In this document: piece by piece, positions 17,224 to 25,975 of the stretch
Layout of the letters: each line of letters starts with the position of its first letter
Numbering within the stretch: position 1 is the stretch's first letter
Assembly (NCBI GenBank): GCA_021848325.1
Contig: JAJZUU010000020.1
Location: forward strand, 1-43,788
Reading direction: 5' to 3'
DNA length: 43,788 bases
From: Pseudomonadota bacterium
GTDB lineage: Bacteria > Pseudomonadota > Gammaproteobacteria > Burkholderiales > JAJZUU01
The notes under the pieces: generated by a model
What the model saw: the letters and a program-made list of their open reading frames with translations, nothing else
Databases searched by the model: none
Told to the model about the DNA's origin: nothing
Program-made: the position numbers and the translations under genes

Positions 17224-18217
17224 CTCCGTCCCCCTGATTGGCCCACTGGTCGGCTCCGGCAAGTATCCTCTGCACTTTTAGGGCGTATTGGCCGTTGATG
17301 ATCCCGTACCTGCATTCCATGACGGGAACCCCATCAACTTCGGCCACAATGGCCTCCGGAATGTCCAGAGAAATCACGTCCCCCGCCTTCAGGTTCACAA
17401 TCTGCCCCAGCGTGATCGGGGCATGTCCAAGATTCGCCACAAGGTCGACCTCCGCGTTCTGGATCTGGGTTCTCATCAGGCGCACCCAGCGAGTGTCGGT
17501 CTGGGACCGGTCGGCCTGCATGCTGCTGTAAAGCAAATCGCGGATCGGCTCGATCATAGCATAGGGCATGCACACATGAAAGCTGCCGCCGCCCGCCCCC
17601 AGTTCGATATTAAAGGTGGTAGTCACCACCAGTTCCGTAGGGGTGGCGATGTTGGCAAACTGAGTGTTCATCTCCGATCTGGTATACTCGAATTCCAGCG
17701 GGTAGATGGGTTCCCAGGCCTGCTTGTATTCCTCAAACGCCACGTCCAGCATGTTGCGGATGATACGCTGTTCGGTGGGGGTAAAATCGCGACCCTCCAC
17801 GCGCATGTGGAATTTCCCCTCTCCGCCGAACAAACTGTCCACCACAGTGAACACCAGGTTCGGATCGAAAATAAACAGCGCGGTGCCGCGCAGGGGATTC
17901 ATGTGGACCAGGTTCAGGTTGGTCGGCACCACCAGGTTGCGCACGAACTCGCTGTACTTCTGCACCGCCACCGGACCCACGGATATCTCCGCGGTGCGGC
18001 GCATAAAATTGAATAGCCCAACGCGAAATAACCGGGCGAAACGCTCGTTGATGAGTTCGAGCGTCGGCATGCGCCCGCGTACGATACGCTCTTGCCTGCC
18101 GATATCATACGGCCGGATGGCGGAGACCTCCGCCTCCTGCTCCGGCTCCTCCGGCTCGCCGGTCACTCCTCTCAGCAGGGCGTCGACTTCTTCCTGAGAA
18201 AGAATATCGTCAGCCAT
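17213..18217 (-). CDS. fliM: Flagellar motor switch protein FliM
   Basis: A 334-residue switch protein. The N-terminal CheY-P-binding peptide is present (DDILSQEEVDALLRGV), followed by the CheC-like middle domain (YDIGRQERIVRGRMPTLELI, LRGTALFIFDPNLVF, DSLFGGEG) and a SpoA domain (VNLKAGDVISLDIPE). It forms the C-ring with FliG and FliN and sets rotation direction. It follows fliL by 6 bp and overlaps fliN. Confidence 0.97.
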   Translation of the reverse strand: MADDILSQEEVDALLRGVTGEPEEPEQEAEVSAIRPYDIGRQERIVRGRMPTLELINERFARLFRVGLFNFMRRTAEISVGPVAVQKYSEFVRNLVVPTNLNLVHMNPLRGTALFIFDPNLVFTVVDSLFGGEGKFHMRVEGRDFTPTEQRIIRNMLDVAFEEYKQAWEPIYPLEFEYTRSEMNTQFANIATPTELVVTTTFNIELGAGGGSFHVCMPYAMIEPIRDLLYSSMQADRSQTDTRWVRLMRTQIQNAEVDLVANLGHAPITLGQIVNLKAGDVISLDIPEAIVAEVDGVPVMECRYGIINGQYALKVQRILAGADQWANQGDGDGG

Positions 18218-18223
18218 GTTCGA

Positions 18224-18721
18224 TCACTGAATGATAAATGATAGAAAAAGCACGCCCACCACGCCGCGATCGGCTGATTTCACACCGAGCACCTTATTGA
18301 TTCTCTGCCTGATTTCATTGCTCAATTTGCTTTTCCCCTCAGCCGTTGCAATGTCCGCCGCCTTCTGAGCGGAAAGCAGACGCAACATAGCGTCGCGAAT
18401 CTCCGGCATATACAGCTTGATTTCGTCGCTCACACTGCTGTCGGAGAGCTTCAGCGCTATCTCCACCTGAAGATAGCGCTCCTGGTCGCCCGCCAGGTTC
18501 ACGGTAAACGCCTCAAGCCGCTCAAACACGGGGGGCTTTGGCTTCGGCTTTTCCACCCCCGGCACGCCCTTGTGCCCCAACAAAAAGTACCACGCCGCCC
18601 CTCCTCCACCGAGCAAAACCAGGCTCAGGAGAATAATGACGAGCAGGCCTTTTTTTTTCTTCCTGCCCTCTGGCGGCTCTTCAGTATTTTCTTCTTTTGC
18701 TTTCTCTTTTGCTTTAGCCAT
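18224..18721 (-). CDS. fliL: Flagellar basal body-associated protein FliL
   Basis: A 165-residue single-pass inner-membrane protein. A Lys/Glu-rich cytoplasmic tail (MAKAKEKAKEENTEEPPEGR) precedes one transmembrane helix (GLLVIILLSLVLLGGGGAAW) and a periplasmic domain with AFTVNLAGDQERYLQVEIAL, ending FLSFIIQ. FliL surrounds the stator and supports torque. The ATG at 18721 fits the family length. The open frame continues in phase for 32 codons to an ATG at 18817 inside a repeat remnant, which would add a short hydrophobic extension; that start has no Shine-Dalgarno sequence and is not preferred. Confidence 0.92.
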   Translation of the reverse strand: MAKAKEKAKEENTEEPPEGRKKKKGLLVIILLSLVLLGGGGAAWYFLLGHKGVPGVEKPKPKPPVFERLEAFTVNLAGDQERYLQVEIALKLSDSSVSDEIKLYMPEIRDAMLRLLSAQKAADIATAEGKSKLSNEIRQRINKVLGVKSADRGVVGVLFLSFIIQ

Positions 18722-18789
18722 GCAATGGACCCCAAGCACGCATACGACGCTTGCGCACATAACCGGCACAGCCGGGGTCCCCGGCCCTA

Positions 18790-18843
18790 AGGCGTCGAAA
18801 AATAATAAGTTGGACATTTCCAACTTATTATTCCTCGACGCCT
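18790..18843. repeat. Repeat family copy A: 54-bp end-to-end hairpin remnant
   Basis: Left arm AGGCGTCGAAAAATAATAAG then TTGGA, and right arm its complement with two or three mismatches, meet at a CATT loop. These are the two ends of the element seen complete at 20937-21204 with almost all the interior missing. The inner 14 bp (AATAATAAGTTGGA) pair perfectly. It lies between the fliK terminator and fliL. Confidence 0.85.
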
Positions 18844-18873
18844 AAGCCGCCCCCGTGCACGCCATGCCTCATT

Positions 18874-18893
18874 AAAAAGCCGCGCTAGCGGCT
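18874..18893 (-). terminator. Intrinsic terminator after fliK
   Basis: Read on the minus strand: AGCCGC-TAGC-GCGGC followed by five T. It lies 160 bp beyond the fliK stop and before fliL, so fliL-fliR probably needs its own promoter or read-through. Confidence 0.75.
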
Positions 18894-18980
18894 CCTTCGC
18901 ATCTCCGGAATTGGGCCAAACTTTCTCCCGGACACACCCCGTTCTATGGCCGGGCCCATTCTACCACGCGCTTTTCCGAT

Positions 18981-19009
18981 TTTATAACCCCGGCCATGGC
19001 AAAACGCAA
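18981..19009 (-). promoter_or_regulatory. Possible sigma-70 promoter between fliK and fliL
   Basis: Minus strand -35 TTGCGT (19009-19004), 17-bp spacer, -10 TATAAA (18986-18981). The -10 is good and the -35 matches in three of six. Transcripts from here would meet the terminator at 18874-18893 after about 100 nt, or read through into fliL. Confidence 0.25.
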
Positions 19010-19052
19010 GCCCAATCGGCCGCCCCGCGAGCGGGATGCCAACCGGTCGAAC

Positions 19053-20303
19053 TCAGGCGAAGGTATCCACGAGTCCGTTGTTCAAACCGAGCACCACAGG
19101 ACTGCCATGCCCTCCAGGGAACTGACTGCCTTCCAGCCCCGCCGGCATAGGGGTGCCGCTCCACCCCTGCGCGCCCCCGCCGGAGAACGTCTGTTGTTGG
19201 GAAAACGACTGGGAACCCACCATCACGTTGCCCAGCGTCAGGCCGTTGTCGGCGAACATCTCCCGCAATCTTGGCAGCGCCGCCTCGATCGCCTCTCGGA
19301 CTGCTCCATGGTGTGACACGAAGAAAGCGCTCGCCTGATCGTTGCTGACTGTCACTCGCACCTCCAGGGGGCCAAGATTGGGCGGATTGAGATGCAATTC
19401 TGCGACATGCTGGTTCTGAGTAGCAATCCACGCCACCCGCTGCCCCAGCGCACCATCCCAACCGGGTGTCCCCACCCGGGGCTCCACGGCCAGACTCACG
19501 CTCGAAGTCCCGCCCGTCTGGACTGTCGAAGGCCCAATGGTGGCCTCCGTCCCGGCGCCGGGATTCACATCCCCATGCGACGCAACCAACGGCGACTGTT
19601 TCAGCGGATCACCCTTGACCACCTTATCGAGCATAACGGGTTCCGGCTTGACGCTTGCGGAGATATCCCCTTTCCCACGCGCATCCGCCCCCGCGTTCAG
19701 CGCCGCGTGCTGTGCGGCCGCTTGGTCCGAGCCAAGCAGCGCCCGAATGCCGGATGACTTGCCCGGCTGCGGCGCTGCCGTCCCGTCAGCCGCCTCACCC
19801 GGCAAACTATCGCGGGCTGCGGCAAATTCTGCCGCCCCCTTGCTGGTCGCGCGCAGATCCTCAGCCAGCGCCTTGGCTGCAGATGCACCTTTTACCGCAA
19901 CCGCTCCCCCATCCGTTGCCCCGGAACCGGCAATTTTCGCCGCTTGGGGCGAGGCAGGAGGCAACAGCAAGGCCACCACCCCGGCGCCTTGCCCGGCATC
20001 CCCTGTGGCCGACCCGCCATCTTTGTCCTTCTCACGGGCGCCACTCGACAAGGAATCGCCCTTGAGTGGTTTCGATTTCGCTTTCAATGCGCTGACCTGC
20101 CCCTCCAGAACAGTGCTGAAGGCGCCATCCTCCGGCGCCGTTGCCGAACCGGAGGAGGTGGTATTGTCTGAAACGGCCGTGCCGCCGGAAGCGGGGGGCT
20201 TTGCAGGCGTGTCGCCGTCCACCCCACGCGGAAGGGTGTTGGCAGGGGGGGACTTTCCAGGCAACGCAGCGGTTATGACTACCGGAACAGAAATATCTGG
20301 CAT
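19053..20303 (-). CDS. fliK: Flagellar hook-length control protein FliK
   Basis: A 416-residue protein. The first 270 or so residues are a low-complexity Ala/Gly/Ser/Pro-rich ruler region. The C-terminal Flg_hook domain (about residues 280-370) has HVAELHLNPPNLGPLEVRVT and IEAALPRLREMFADNG, which switch export specificity from hook to filament substrates. A Gln/Gly-rich tail follows. The ATG has an AAGGA Shine-Dalgarno sequence seven bases upstream. It lies 66 bp after fliJ. Confidence 0.93.
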   Translation of the reverse strand: MPDISVPVVITAALPGKSPPANTLPRGVDGDTPAKPPASGGTAVSDNTTSSGSATAPEDGAFSTVLEGQVSALKAKSKPLKGDSLSSGAREKDKDGGSATGDAGQGAGVVALLLPPASPQAAKIAGSGATDGGAVAVKGASAAKALAEDLRATSKGAAEFAAARDSLPGEAADGTAAPQPGKSSGIRALLGSDQAAAQHAALNAGADARGKGDISASVKPEPVMLDKVVKGDPLKQSPLVASHGDVNPGAGTEATIGPSTVQTGGTSSVSLAVEPRVGTPGWDGALGQRVAWIATQNQHVAELHLNPPNLGPLEVRVTVSNDQASAFFVSHHGAVREAIEAALPRLREMFADNGLTLGNVMVGSQSFSQQQTFSGGGAQGWSGTPMPAGLEGSQFPGGHGSPVVLGLNNGLVDTFA

Positions 20304-20369
20304 TTGCAGTCCTTTTCAGCGAACGGTTTCGTCTCCGCCCAGATAAAGCAACATGCATGCCATCTCATG

Positions 20370-20828
20370 TCATTCCTCGTCTTCTTTGGAGGCTTTCCCG
20401 GCAAACAGCCTTCTGGCGTATTCGTCCTGTTCGCGCTGCTCGGCGCGGGCTTCCGAGGCCATCTCAACCTTTCGATGGCGCTTCGACAGGGTGTCGTAGG
20501 CATTAAGCTTGCCTTTTTGCCGCAACCACTCCCGCTGCCCGTCCTCCCAGCATGCTTTGCGGCGAGCGACTTCCGCCCGTTGCTGGCCTACGGCCCGATC
20601 GAGTTTGTTCAGGAAGCGTTGGAAGTCCCGCATCACGGAAACCGGCATACCGGTCCTTGCCGACTGGTGCAGGCGGATACGGTAGTCGTCGGCATACTTG
20701 AGCAACTGCTGGAGCTTCTCCTCGGCCTCGGCCCAACTCAGCTTAAGAGCGCCGAGATTCCTGGCCGCCGTGTCCGCGTGATCACGCGCCAAGTCGAGCA
20801 GGGTCTGCAGGGGAAAACGGCGCGCCAT
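20370..20828 (-). CDS. fliJ: Flagellar export chaperone FliJ
   Basis: A 152-residue, almost wholly charged alpha-helical protein (MARRFPLQTLLDLARDHADT, then long Glu/Lys/Arg/Gln-rich helices) that fits the FliJ antiparallel coiled coil. FliJ is the central stalk of the FliI ATPase ring and escorts export chaperones. It normally directly follows fliI, but here a 268-bp repeat element separates them. A short open frame starting in the repeat end stops five bases before the fliJ ATG. The gene's own Shine-Dalgarno sequence is weak. Confidence 0.9.
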   Translation of the reverse strand: MARRFPLQTLLDLARDHADTAARNLGALKLSWAEAEEKLQQLLKYADDYRIRLHQSARTGMPVSVMRDFQRFLNKLDRAVGQQRAEVARRKACWEDGQREWLRQKGKLNAYDTLSKRHRKVEMASEARAEQREQDEYARRLFAGKASKEDEE

Positions 20829-20936
20829 GGCTTCAGGTCCCTGTCGCGCGGCCCGGTTTACGGGTCCCGTCCGACGCGTCGCTTCCCGTCGTCCCGCTCT
20901 GCCGTACCGCTGCCATCGCCACCATACCGCCCACTA

Positions 20937-21204
20937 AGGCGTCGAGAAACAATAACTTGGACATTTGTTGCGGCGAATCCGCGATGGATGCAAGGCGCGA
21001 GCCGCAGCCAATGGTCATTCCATTGGCAAGGCTCGCAACGCCGCAGATGCGCGGATTCGCCGCAACCCTCCGGGCCGCGGCTGCTTTGCGCACATGCCGG
21101 TGTCGCAAGCCGCTTGTTGTGAATGACACAGCGGCGCGACTTGCTTCGTGGCCTGTGCGCAAATCAGTCACGGCAAATGTCCAAGTTATTGTTTCTCGAC
21201 GCCT
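20937..21204. mobile_element. Repeat family copy B: complete 268-bp MITE-like element
   Basis: The termini are perfect 31-bp inverted repeats: AGGCGTCGAGAAACAATAAC then TTGGACATTTG at 20937-20967, and its exact complement at 21174-21204. Inside are two hairpins. The first has outer arms GCGGCGAATCCGCG (20970-20983) and CGCGGATTCGCCGC (21050-21063) and an inner arm GCCAATGG/CCATTGGC. The second has arms TTTGCGCACA (21085-21094) and TGTGCGCAAA (21154-21163). There is no transposase. It is inserted between fliI and fliJ, and its right end supplies the fliI stop codon. The left 141 bp match the copy at the right edge of the window with four differences. Confidence 0.92.
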
Positions 21205-22594
21205 AAAATAGGGCCGCCAGTTGGGCCCGGCTGTCGCCATAGACCTCCCGCTGGCGCATGGATTGAGTGAGAAACGCTTCCATTTTCGGATAAAGCGCCA
21301 CGGCTTCGTCCAGGACCAAATCGTTTCCCTTGACGTAGGCCCCTACGGTAATCAGGTCGCGGCTGCGCTGGTAACGGGCATATAGGTGTTTGAAGCGACG
21401 CACCCGGTCCATCTCGTCCTCCCTCAATAATTCGGTAATGGCACGGCTGATGGACGCCTCGATGTCGATCGCGGGATAATGCCCCTGGTCGGCCAAGGCC
21501 CGCGACAGCACGATATGTCCGTCCAGGATCGCGCGGGCGCTGTCGGCGATGGGGTCCTGCTGGTCATCGCCCTCCGCCAGCACGGTGTAAAAGGCCGTGA
21601 TGGAGCCGCCCTCGGTCTTCCCGTTGCCGGCACGCTCCACCAGTTGCGGCAGCTTGGCGAAAACCGAGGGCGGATACCCCTTGGTTGCGGGCGGCTCGCC
21701 GATGGCCAGGGCGATCTCGCGCTGGGCCATGGCGTAACGGGTGAGCGAGTCCATGATCAGCAGCACGTCCTTGCCCTGGTCGCGGAAAAATTCGGCGATT
21801 GCCGTGGCATAGCCGGCCCCGTGCAGGCGTTGCAGCGGGGTGGTATCGGCCGGCGCCGCTACCACCACGGAGCGCGCCAGTCCCTCGCTGCCCAGGATGT
21901 TTTCTATGAACTCCTTGACCTCCCGCCCGCGCTCGCCGATGAGGCCGACCACCACCACGTCGGCGCTGGTATAGCGGGCCATCATCCCAAGCAGGATGCT
22001 CTTTCCCACGCCGCTGCCCGCAAACAGCCCCAAGCGCTGGCCCCGCCCCACGGTAAGCAGGGCGTTGATAGCGCGCACCCCCACGTCCAGGACCTGCCGT
22101 ATCGGGGCGCGCTCCAGCGGGTTGACCGGGCGGCTTTGCAGGGGGACATGCTGCTCCAGGTGCAGGGGCCCCTTGCCGTCCAGCGGACGCCCCGCGCCGT
22201 CCAGCACGCGGCCCAGCAGTTCGTTGCCGACCGACACCTGCTTGATGCGGTCCTCCGCGCGACGCCTGGGATAGAACGGCGAACCGATCTTGGGCGGGAA
22301 GGCGGTACTGGTTTCCGTCGGAATCACGCGGGCGCCGGGCACTAGGCCGTACACCTCCGTGGACGGCATGAGGAACAATTTGTCCCCGGAAAATCCCACC
22401 ACCTCGGCGTCCACCCTGGACCCACCCGGTAGGGCGACGACGCACCCGCTGCCCACGGCGAGCTTGAGTCCGACCGCCTCCATGACCAATCCCGCCACCC
22501 GGGTCAGGCGACCACAGGTAACCAGCGGGTTTACGCCCGATACCGCAGTGCGACAATCCCGCAAATAGGTGCGCCAGCGCTGCAAGGTATCCAT
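21203..22594 (-). CDS. fliI: Flagellum-specific ATP synthase FliI
   Basis: A 463-residue hexameric export ATPase related to the F1 beta subunit. The Walker A motif AGSGVGKS is at residues 192-199. [14 protein letters not shown] and Walker [20 protein letters not shown] follow, then [18 protein letters not shown]. It energises unloading of export substrates at the base of the flagellum with FliH and FliJ. Length is normal. The final codons read GCC CTA TTT TAG, where the TAG overlaps the terminus of the repeat element, so the natural C-terminus may have been trimmed or altered slightly. Confidence 0.97.
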   Translation of the reverse strand: MDTLQRWRTYLRDCRTAVSGVNPLVTCGRLTRVAGLVMEAVGLKLAVGSGCVVALPGGSRVDAEVVGFSGDKLFLMPSTEVYGLVPGARVIPTETSTAFPPKIGSPFYPRRRAEDRIKQVSVGNELLGRVLDGAGRPLDGKGPLHLEQHVPLQSRPVNPLERAPIRQVLDVGVRAINALLTVGRGQRLGLFAGSGVGKSILLGMMARYTSADVVVVGLIGERGREVKEFIENILGSEGLARSVVVAAPADTTPLQRLHGAGYATAIAEFFRDQGKDVLLIMDSLTRYAMAQREIALAIGEPPATKGYPPSVFAKLPQLVERAGNGKTEGGSITAFYTVLAEGDDQQDPIADSARAILDGHIVLSRALADQGHYPAIDIEASISRAITELLREDEMDRVRRFKHLYARYQRSRDLITVGAYVKGNDLVLDEAVALYPKMEAFLTQSMRQREVYGDSRAQLAALF

Positions 22595-22606
22595 GGCGAG
22601 CCCGGA

Positions 22607-23296
22607 TTACTCGATCCAACTGCCATCTTTGCCGAGGGCAGCGACGACCATTTTCCAGCGGGTTTCCATCGTGGCATCTATCTCGCCCACATGGGTCTCG
22701 ATACGACACCCGCCACGCTCCATATACGGATCTTCGACGATCCTGTACGGGGAATGGGCCAACTCCGCCTCCAGGTATTTACGGGCCAGGGTCGCGTCCT
22801 CCGGATGCAATACCAAATGAGGATGATGTCCGCCCTGGGGCAGCGCATTCATTGCCTCGCGAATGACTGCCGTGACCAGTTGCGGCTTCACCCGGAGCGC
22901 TTGGGACAGCATCTGCTTGGCCACCTCCAACGCCAAGTCCACCACGTCCTGCGCCACCTGCTGGTCGAACTGCCGCAAGGCCTCACCCAATCCGTGCAGC
23001 AAGCGATTGATGTGGGCGGCATCGGTTTCGGCCCGCACCCTCCCCTCCTGGTAGCCCTGGGCCAACCCTTCCTGCCTGCCGGCGACCACCCCTGCCTCTT
23101 TGCCGGCGGCAAAACCCTCCTGGTAGGCCTGCTGTTGAATGCGCTCGATCTCCGCGGCTGTGGGCAGGGAAACATTTTGTCCGGCATTGTTCCTCGCTCC
23201 GCCGGGAAGTCCCCGCGAATCGGCACCATCCAGAGTGGAAAGCTCCCAGCGCTGATAGGCGGTCAACTGCTCCTTGGGGATGATCTTATTCGACAA
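22607..23296 (-). CDS. fliH: Flagellar assembly protein FliH (TTG start)
   Basis: A 229-residue regulator of the FliI ATPase. The N-terminal third ends in a glycine-repeat helix (EGFAAGKEAGVVAGRQEG and on to YQEGR, about residues 59-85), typical of FliH. An E-type stalk-like C-terminal domain follows (LHPEDATLARKYLE, GGCRIETHVGEIDATMETRW). The start is a TTG at 23296 that overlaps the fliG end by 11 bases and has a GAGGAAGG Shine-Dalgarno sequence just before it; no ATG lies nearby in frame. FliH links FliI to FliN at the C-ring. Confidence 0.93.
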   Translation of the reverse strand: MSNKIIPKEQLTAYQRWELSTLDGADSRGLPGGARNNAGQNVSLPTAAEIERIQQQAYQEGFAAGKEAGVVAGRQEGLAQGYQEGRVRAETDAAHINRLLHGLGEALRQFDQQVAQDVVDLALEVAKQMLSQALRVKPQLVTAVIREAMNALPQGGHHPHLVLHPEDATLARKYLEAELAHSPYRIVEDPYMERGGCRIETHVGEIDATMETRWKMVVAALGKDGSWIE

Positions 23297-24287
23297 AGCC
23301 TTCCTCGCCTCCCTTTCCGCCCAGGACGACCTGGCCTTCCTCGGCCAGTCTCCTTACGACCTTGAGGATCTCCTTCTGCTCTGCCTCGACTTCGCTCACC
23401 CGCACCGCCCCCTTCGCTTCCAGATCGTCCTTCAGCATTTCCGCGGCGCGTTGTGACATGTTCTTGAATATTTTCTCCCTCAGTTCGGAACTGGTGCCCT
23501 TCAGCGCAATAATCAGGCTTTCGGACTGCACTTCGCGCAGCAATAGCTGAATGGAGCGGTCGTCCATATCCAGCAGGTTTTCAAACACGAACATCTCGTC
23601 CTGGATCCTTTGCGCCAACTCAGGGTCATAATCCCTAATGGCGCCAAGAACCGAACTCTCCTCCGCCGAGGCCATAAAGTTCAGTATCTCGGCGGCGGCG
23701 CGCACCCCGCCGATGGTGCTCTTCTTGATCTTGTCGCCGCCGGTAAGCACCTTGGTCAACACGTCGTTCAACTCCCGCAAGGCTGCCGGTTGCACGCCTT
23801 CCAAGGTAGCGATGCGGAGCATTACGTCCCCCCGCAGCCTGTCGGGAAAATGGCCCAGTACCTCGCTTGCCTGGTCGTGCTCCAGGTGCACCAGGATGGT
23901 GGCAATGATTTGCGGGTGCTCGTTTTTTATCAACTCCGCCACCGAGGCCGCATCCATCCACCTGAGCCGCTCGATCCCGCTGGTATCCCCGCCGTGGAGG
24001 ATACGGTCAATCAGGCTCGATGCCTTGTCATCTCCCAAGGCACGTTTGAGCACCTTGCGTATGTAATCGTCAGAGTCCTGCCCCAGGGTGGTTTTCTCTC
24101 CGGCCTTGACGCGGAACTCGGCCAACACGAGTTCGACCTGATCCTTGGAGACGTTGGTCAGGGTGGCCATGGTCGCCCCCAGCTTCTGCACCTCCTTCGG
24201 GGTCAGGTACTTGAAAACCTCCGCCGCTTCCTCCTCGCCGAGGGTCATCAGCAGAATGGCGCTTTTGTGGACTCCTTCGTCGCTCAT
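23286..24287 (-). CDS. fliG: Flagellar motor switch protein FliG
   Basis: A 333-residue rotor protein of three armadillo-like helical domains. The N-terminal part (MSDEGVHKSAILLMTLGEEE) binds FliF; the middle carries the EHPQ motif (KNEHPQIIATILVHLEHDQA); the C-terminal torque domain has the charged ridge region MFVFENLLDMDDRSIQLLLR and LREKIFKNMSQRAAEML. The ATG at 24287 overlaps the fliF stop by four bases and has a GGTGGA Shine-Dalgarno sequence. Confidence 0.97.
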   Translation of the reverse strand: MSDEGVHKSAILLMTLGEEEAAEVFKYLTPKEVQKLGATMATLTNVSKDQVELVLAEFRVKAGEKTTLGQDSDDYIRKVLKRALGDDKASSLIDRILHGGDTSGIERLRWMDAASVAELIKNEHPQIIATILVHLEHDQASEVLGHFPDRLRGDVMLRIATLEGVQPAALRELNDVLTKVLTGGDKIKKSTIGGVRAAAEILNFMASAEESSVLGAIRDYDPELAQRIQDEMFVFENLLDMDDRSIQLLLREVQSESLIIALKGTSSELREKIFKNMSQRAAEMLKDDLEAKGAVRVSEVEAEQKEILKVVRRLAEEGQVVLGGKGGEEGFVE

Positions 24288-25927
24288 GCGTTTTCCACCC
24301 ACTCCTTAACGACATTGGCGACGATCATTGGCTCCCGTTTGGCAAGTTCCTTCGCAACCTTGAGATTTTCCTGATAACCAGCCGCCAGCAATTTTGCGAC
24401 GTCCTCCTCCGCCGTTTCAGGCGGAGCGGCCCCCCCCGATTCCAGGGACGGCTCCAACCTGACCGGCGCCAGCTCCCGCAGCAAGGGTCGGAGGATGCTG
24501 AACACCAGAAACAGGGCCACACCGACGATGAGCAGATTCTTCAGGATATCCTTGACCAGCGCGATATTCTCCGGCGCTTTCCAGGCCGGCGCCACTTCGG
24601 CTTCGGCTACGCCCGGCGTGAAGAAGGCATTTACCACTTTAAGACTGTCGCCCCGCTGCGGGTTGTAGCCCATGGCCTCCTTGACCAGGTTGTTGATCTG
24701 CTCGATCTCCTGAGACGACCAGGGTTTGTAGCTGACCTTGCCATTCTTGCCCGCCACCCTTTTGAAGTTCACCACTACGGCCACCGACAGACGCTTGACC
24801 GTCCCTACCGGCTGGCGTACATGGCGAATGGTCTTGTCCACCTCGTAGTTGATGGTGGATTCCTTGTGCACCTCGGCGCCGGGAGCCCCCCCGGCCGTCC
24901 CTTGGACAGCGGCCCCGCTGGCCGCGGTCAAGGGGGCACTAGCCGCGCCTGGAGGTTGGTTGGACAGCGCCCCCGGCACACCGGTCGCGGGTTGCCCCCC
25001 GCTCCCGATGGTTTCCACGCTTTGCTGGCTGCGCATGGTGGCATCGGCAGGGGTAGTGTTGGGTTTGTAGATTTCCGCGGTCTGTTCGGTCTGGGCGAAA
25101 TCCAGATCGGCGGTCACCTGGGCGCGCACATTGCTCTCGCCGGTGATGGGACTCAGAATGGATTCGATACGCCTGGCGTAGCTGTGCTCCACCTGATGCA
25201 GGTAGCGTAGCTGGCCGGAATCCAGCCCCCCGATGGTCATGCCGCGGTCCAGCGGACTCAGCATGTTTCCCGACTGGTCCACGATGGTCACGTTTTGAGC
25301 GGACAAATCCGGCACGCTGCTTGCGACCAGGTGCACGATGCCGTTCACCTGCCCCGGATCGAGCACCCTTCCCGGATAAAGGCCCAGCACCACCGAAGCA
25401 CTGGGCTTTTGCTGCTCCCTGACGAATACGGAGGGCTGGGGAATGGCCAAATGAACGCGCGCCGCCTGCACCGCGGACAGGGATTGTATGGATCGGGCGA
25501 GTTCCCCCTCCAGTGCCCGCTGGTAATTCACCTGCTCAAGGAACTGGCTGGTGCCGAGTTTCTCGTTTTCCATCAACTCGAAGCCGACTCCGCCGCCCCT
25601 GGGGAGGCCTTGGGACGCCAGGCGCAGACGCACGTCGTAGACCTGGTTTGCGGGCACCAGGATCGAGCCGCCCCCTTCCGCAATCTTGTAGGGGACGTTC
25701 ATCTTTTGCAGCGACTCGAGGATGGTGCCCCCGTCCCGGTCGGAAAGATTGCTGAACAGCACGCGGTAGTCCGGCGTCTGGCTCCACATCCACAGACCGG
25801 CCAGAAGTGCGATCGCCGCGGCCAGCCCGACCATCAGGAGCAACTTCCGGCCGTTGGACAGGCGATCGAAACCCGCGCGCAACGCGGCGATGGATTGCCG
25901 CGCCGCTACCGCCACGCGCCTCTCCAT
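24284..25927 (-). CDS. fliF: Flagellar MS-ring protein FliF
   Basis: About 547 residues. There are two transmembrane helices, near residue 33 (LLLMVGLAAAIALLAGLW) and near residue 440 (LLIVGVALFLVFSILRPLL). Between them are the ring-building motifs: YRVLFSNLSDRDGG, GVGFELMENEKLG, FLEQVNYQRALEGELARSI and NYEVDKTIRHVRQPVG. The C-terminal cytoplasmic tail binds FliG. It forms the MS-ring around the export gate. The ATG at 25927 is used; a GTG at 25975 would add 16 residues. A non-coding gap of some 800 bp separates it from fliE, so a promoter may lie there. Confidence 0.96.
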   Translation of the reverse strand: MERRVAVAARQSIAALRAGFDRLSNGRKLLLMVGLAAAIALLAGLWMWSQTPDYRVLFSNLSDRDGGTILESLQKMNVPYKIAEGGGSILVPANQVYDVRLRLASQGLPRGGGVGFELMENEKLGTSQFLEQVNYQRALEGELARSIQSLSAVQAARVHLAIPQPSVFVREQQKPSASVVLGLYPGRVLDPGQVNGIVHLVASSVPDLSAQNVTIVDQSGNMLSPLDRGMTIGGLDSGQLRYLHQVEHSYARRIESILSPITGESNVRAQVTADLDFAQTEQTAEIYKPNTTPADATMRSQQSVETIGSGGQPATGVPGALSNQPPGAASAPLTAASGAAVQGTAGGAPGAEVHKESTINYEVDKTIRHVRQPVGTVKRLSVAVVVNFKRVAGKNGKVSYKPWSSQEIEQINNLVKEAMGYNPQRGDSLKVVNAFFTPGVAEAEVAPAWKAPENIALVKDILKNLLIVGVALFLVFSILRPLLRELAPVRLEPSLESGGAAPPETAEEDVAKLLAAGYQENLKVAKELAKREPMIVANVVKEWVENA

Positions 25928-25975
25928 CTCGGCACCGAGGCGGTTTCCAAACCGTGAGATCGACCGGCGCCCCAC

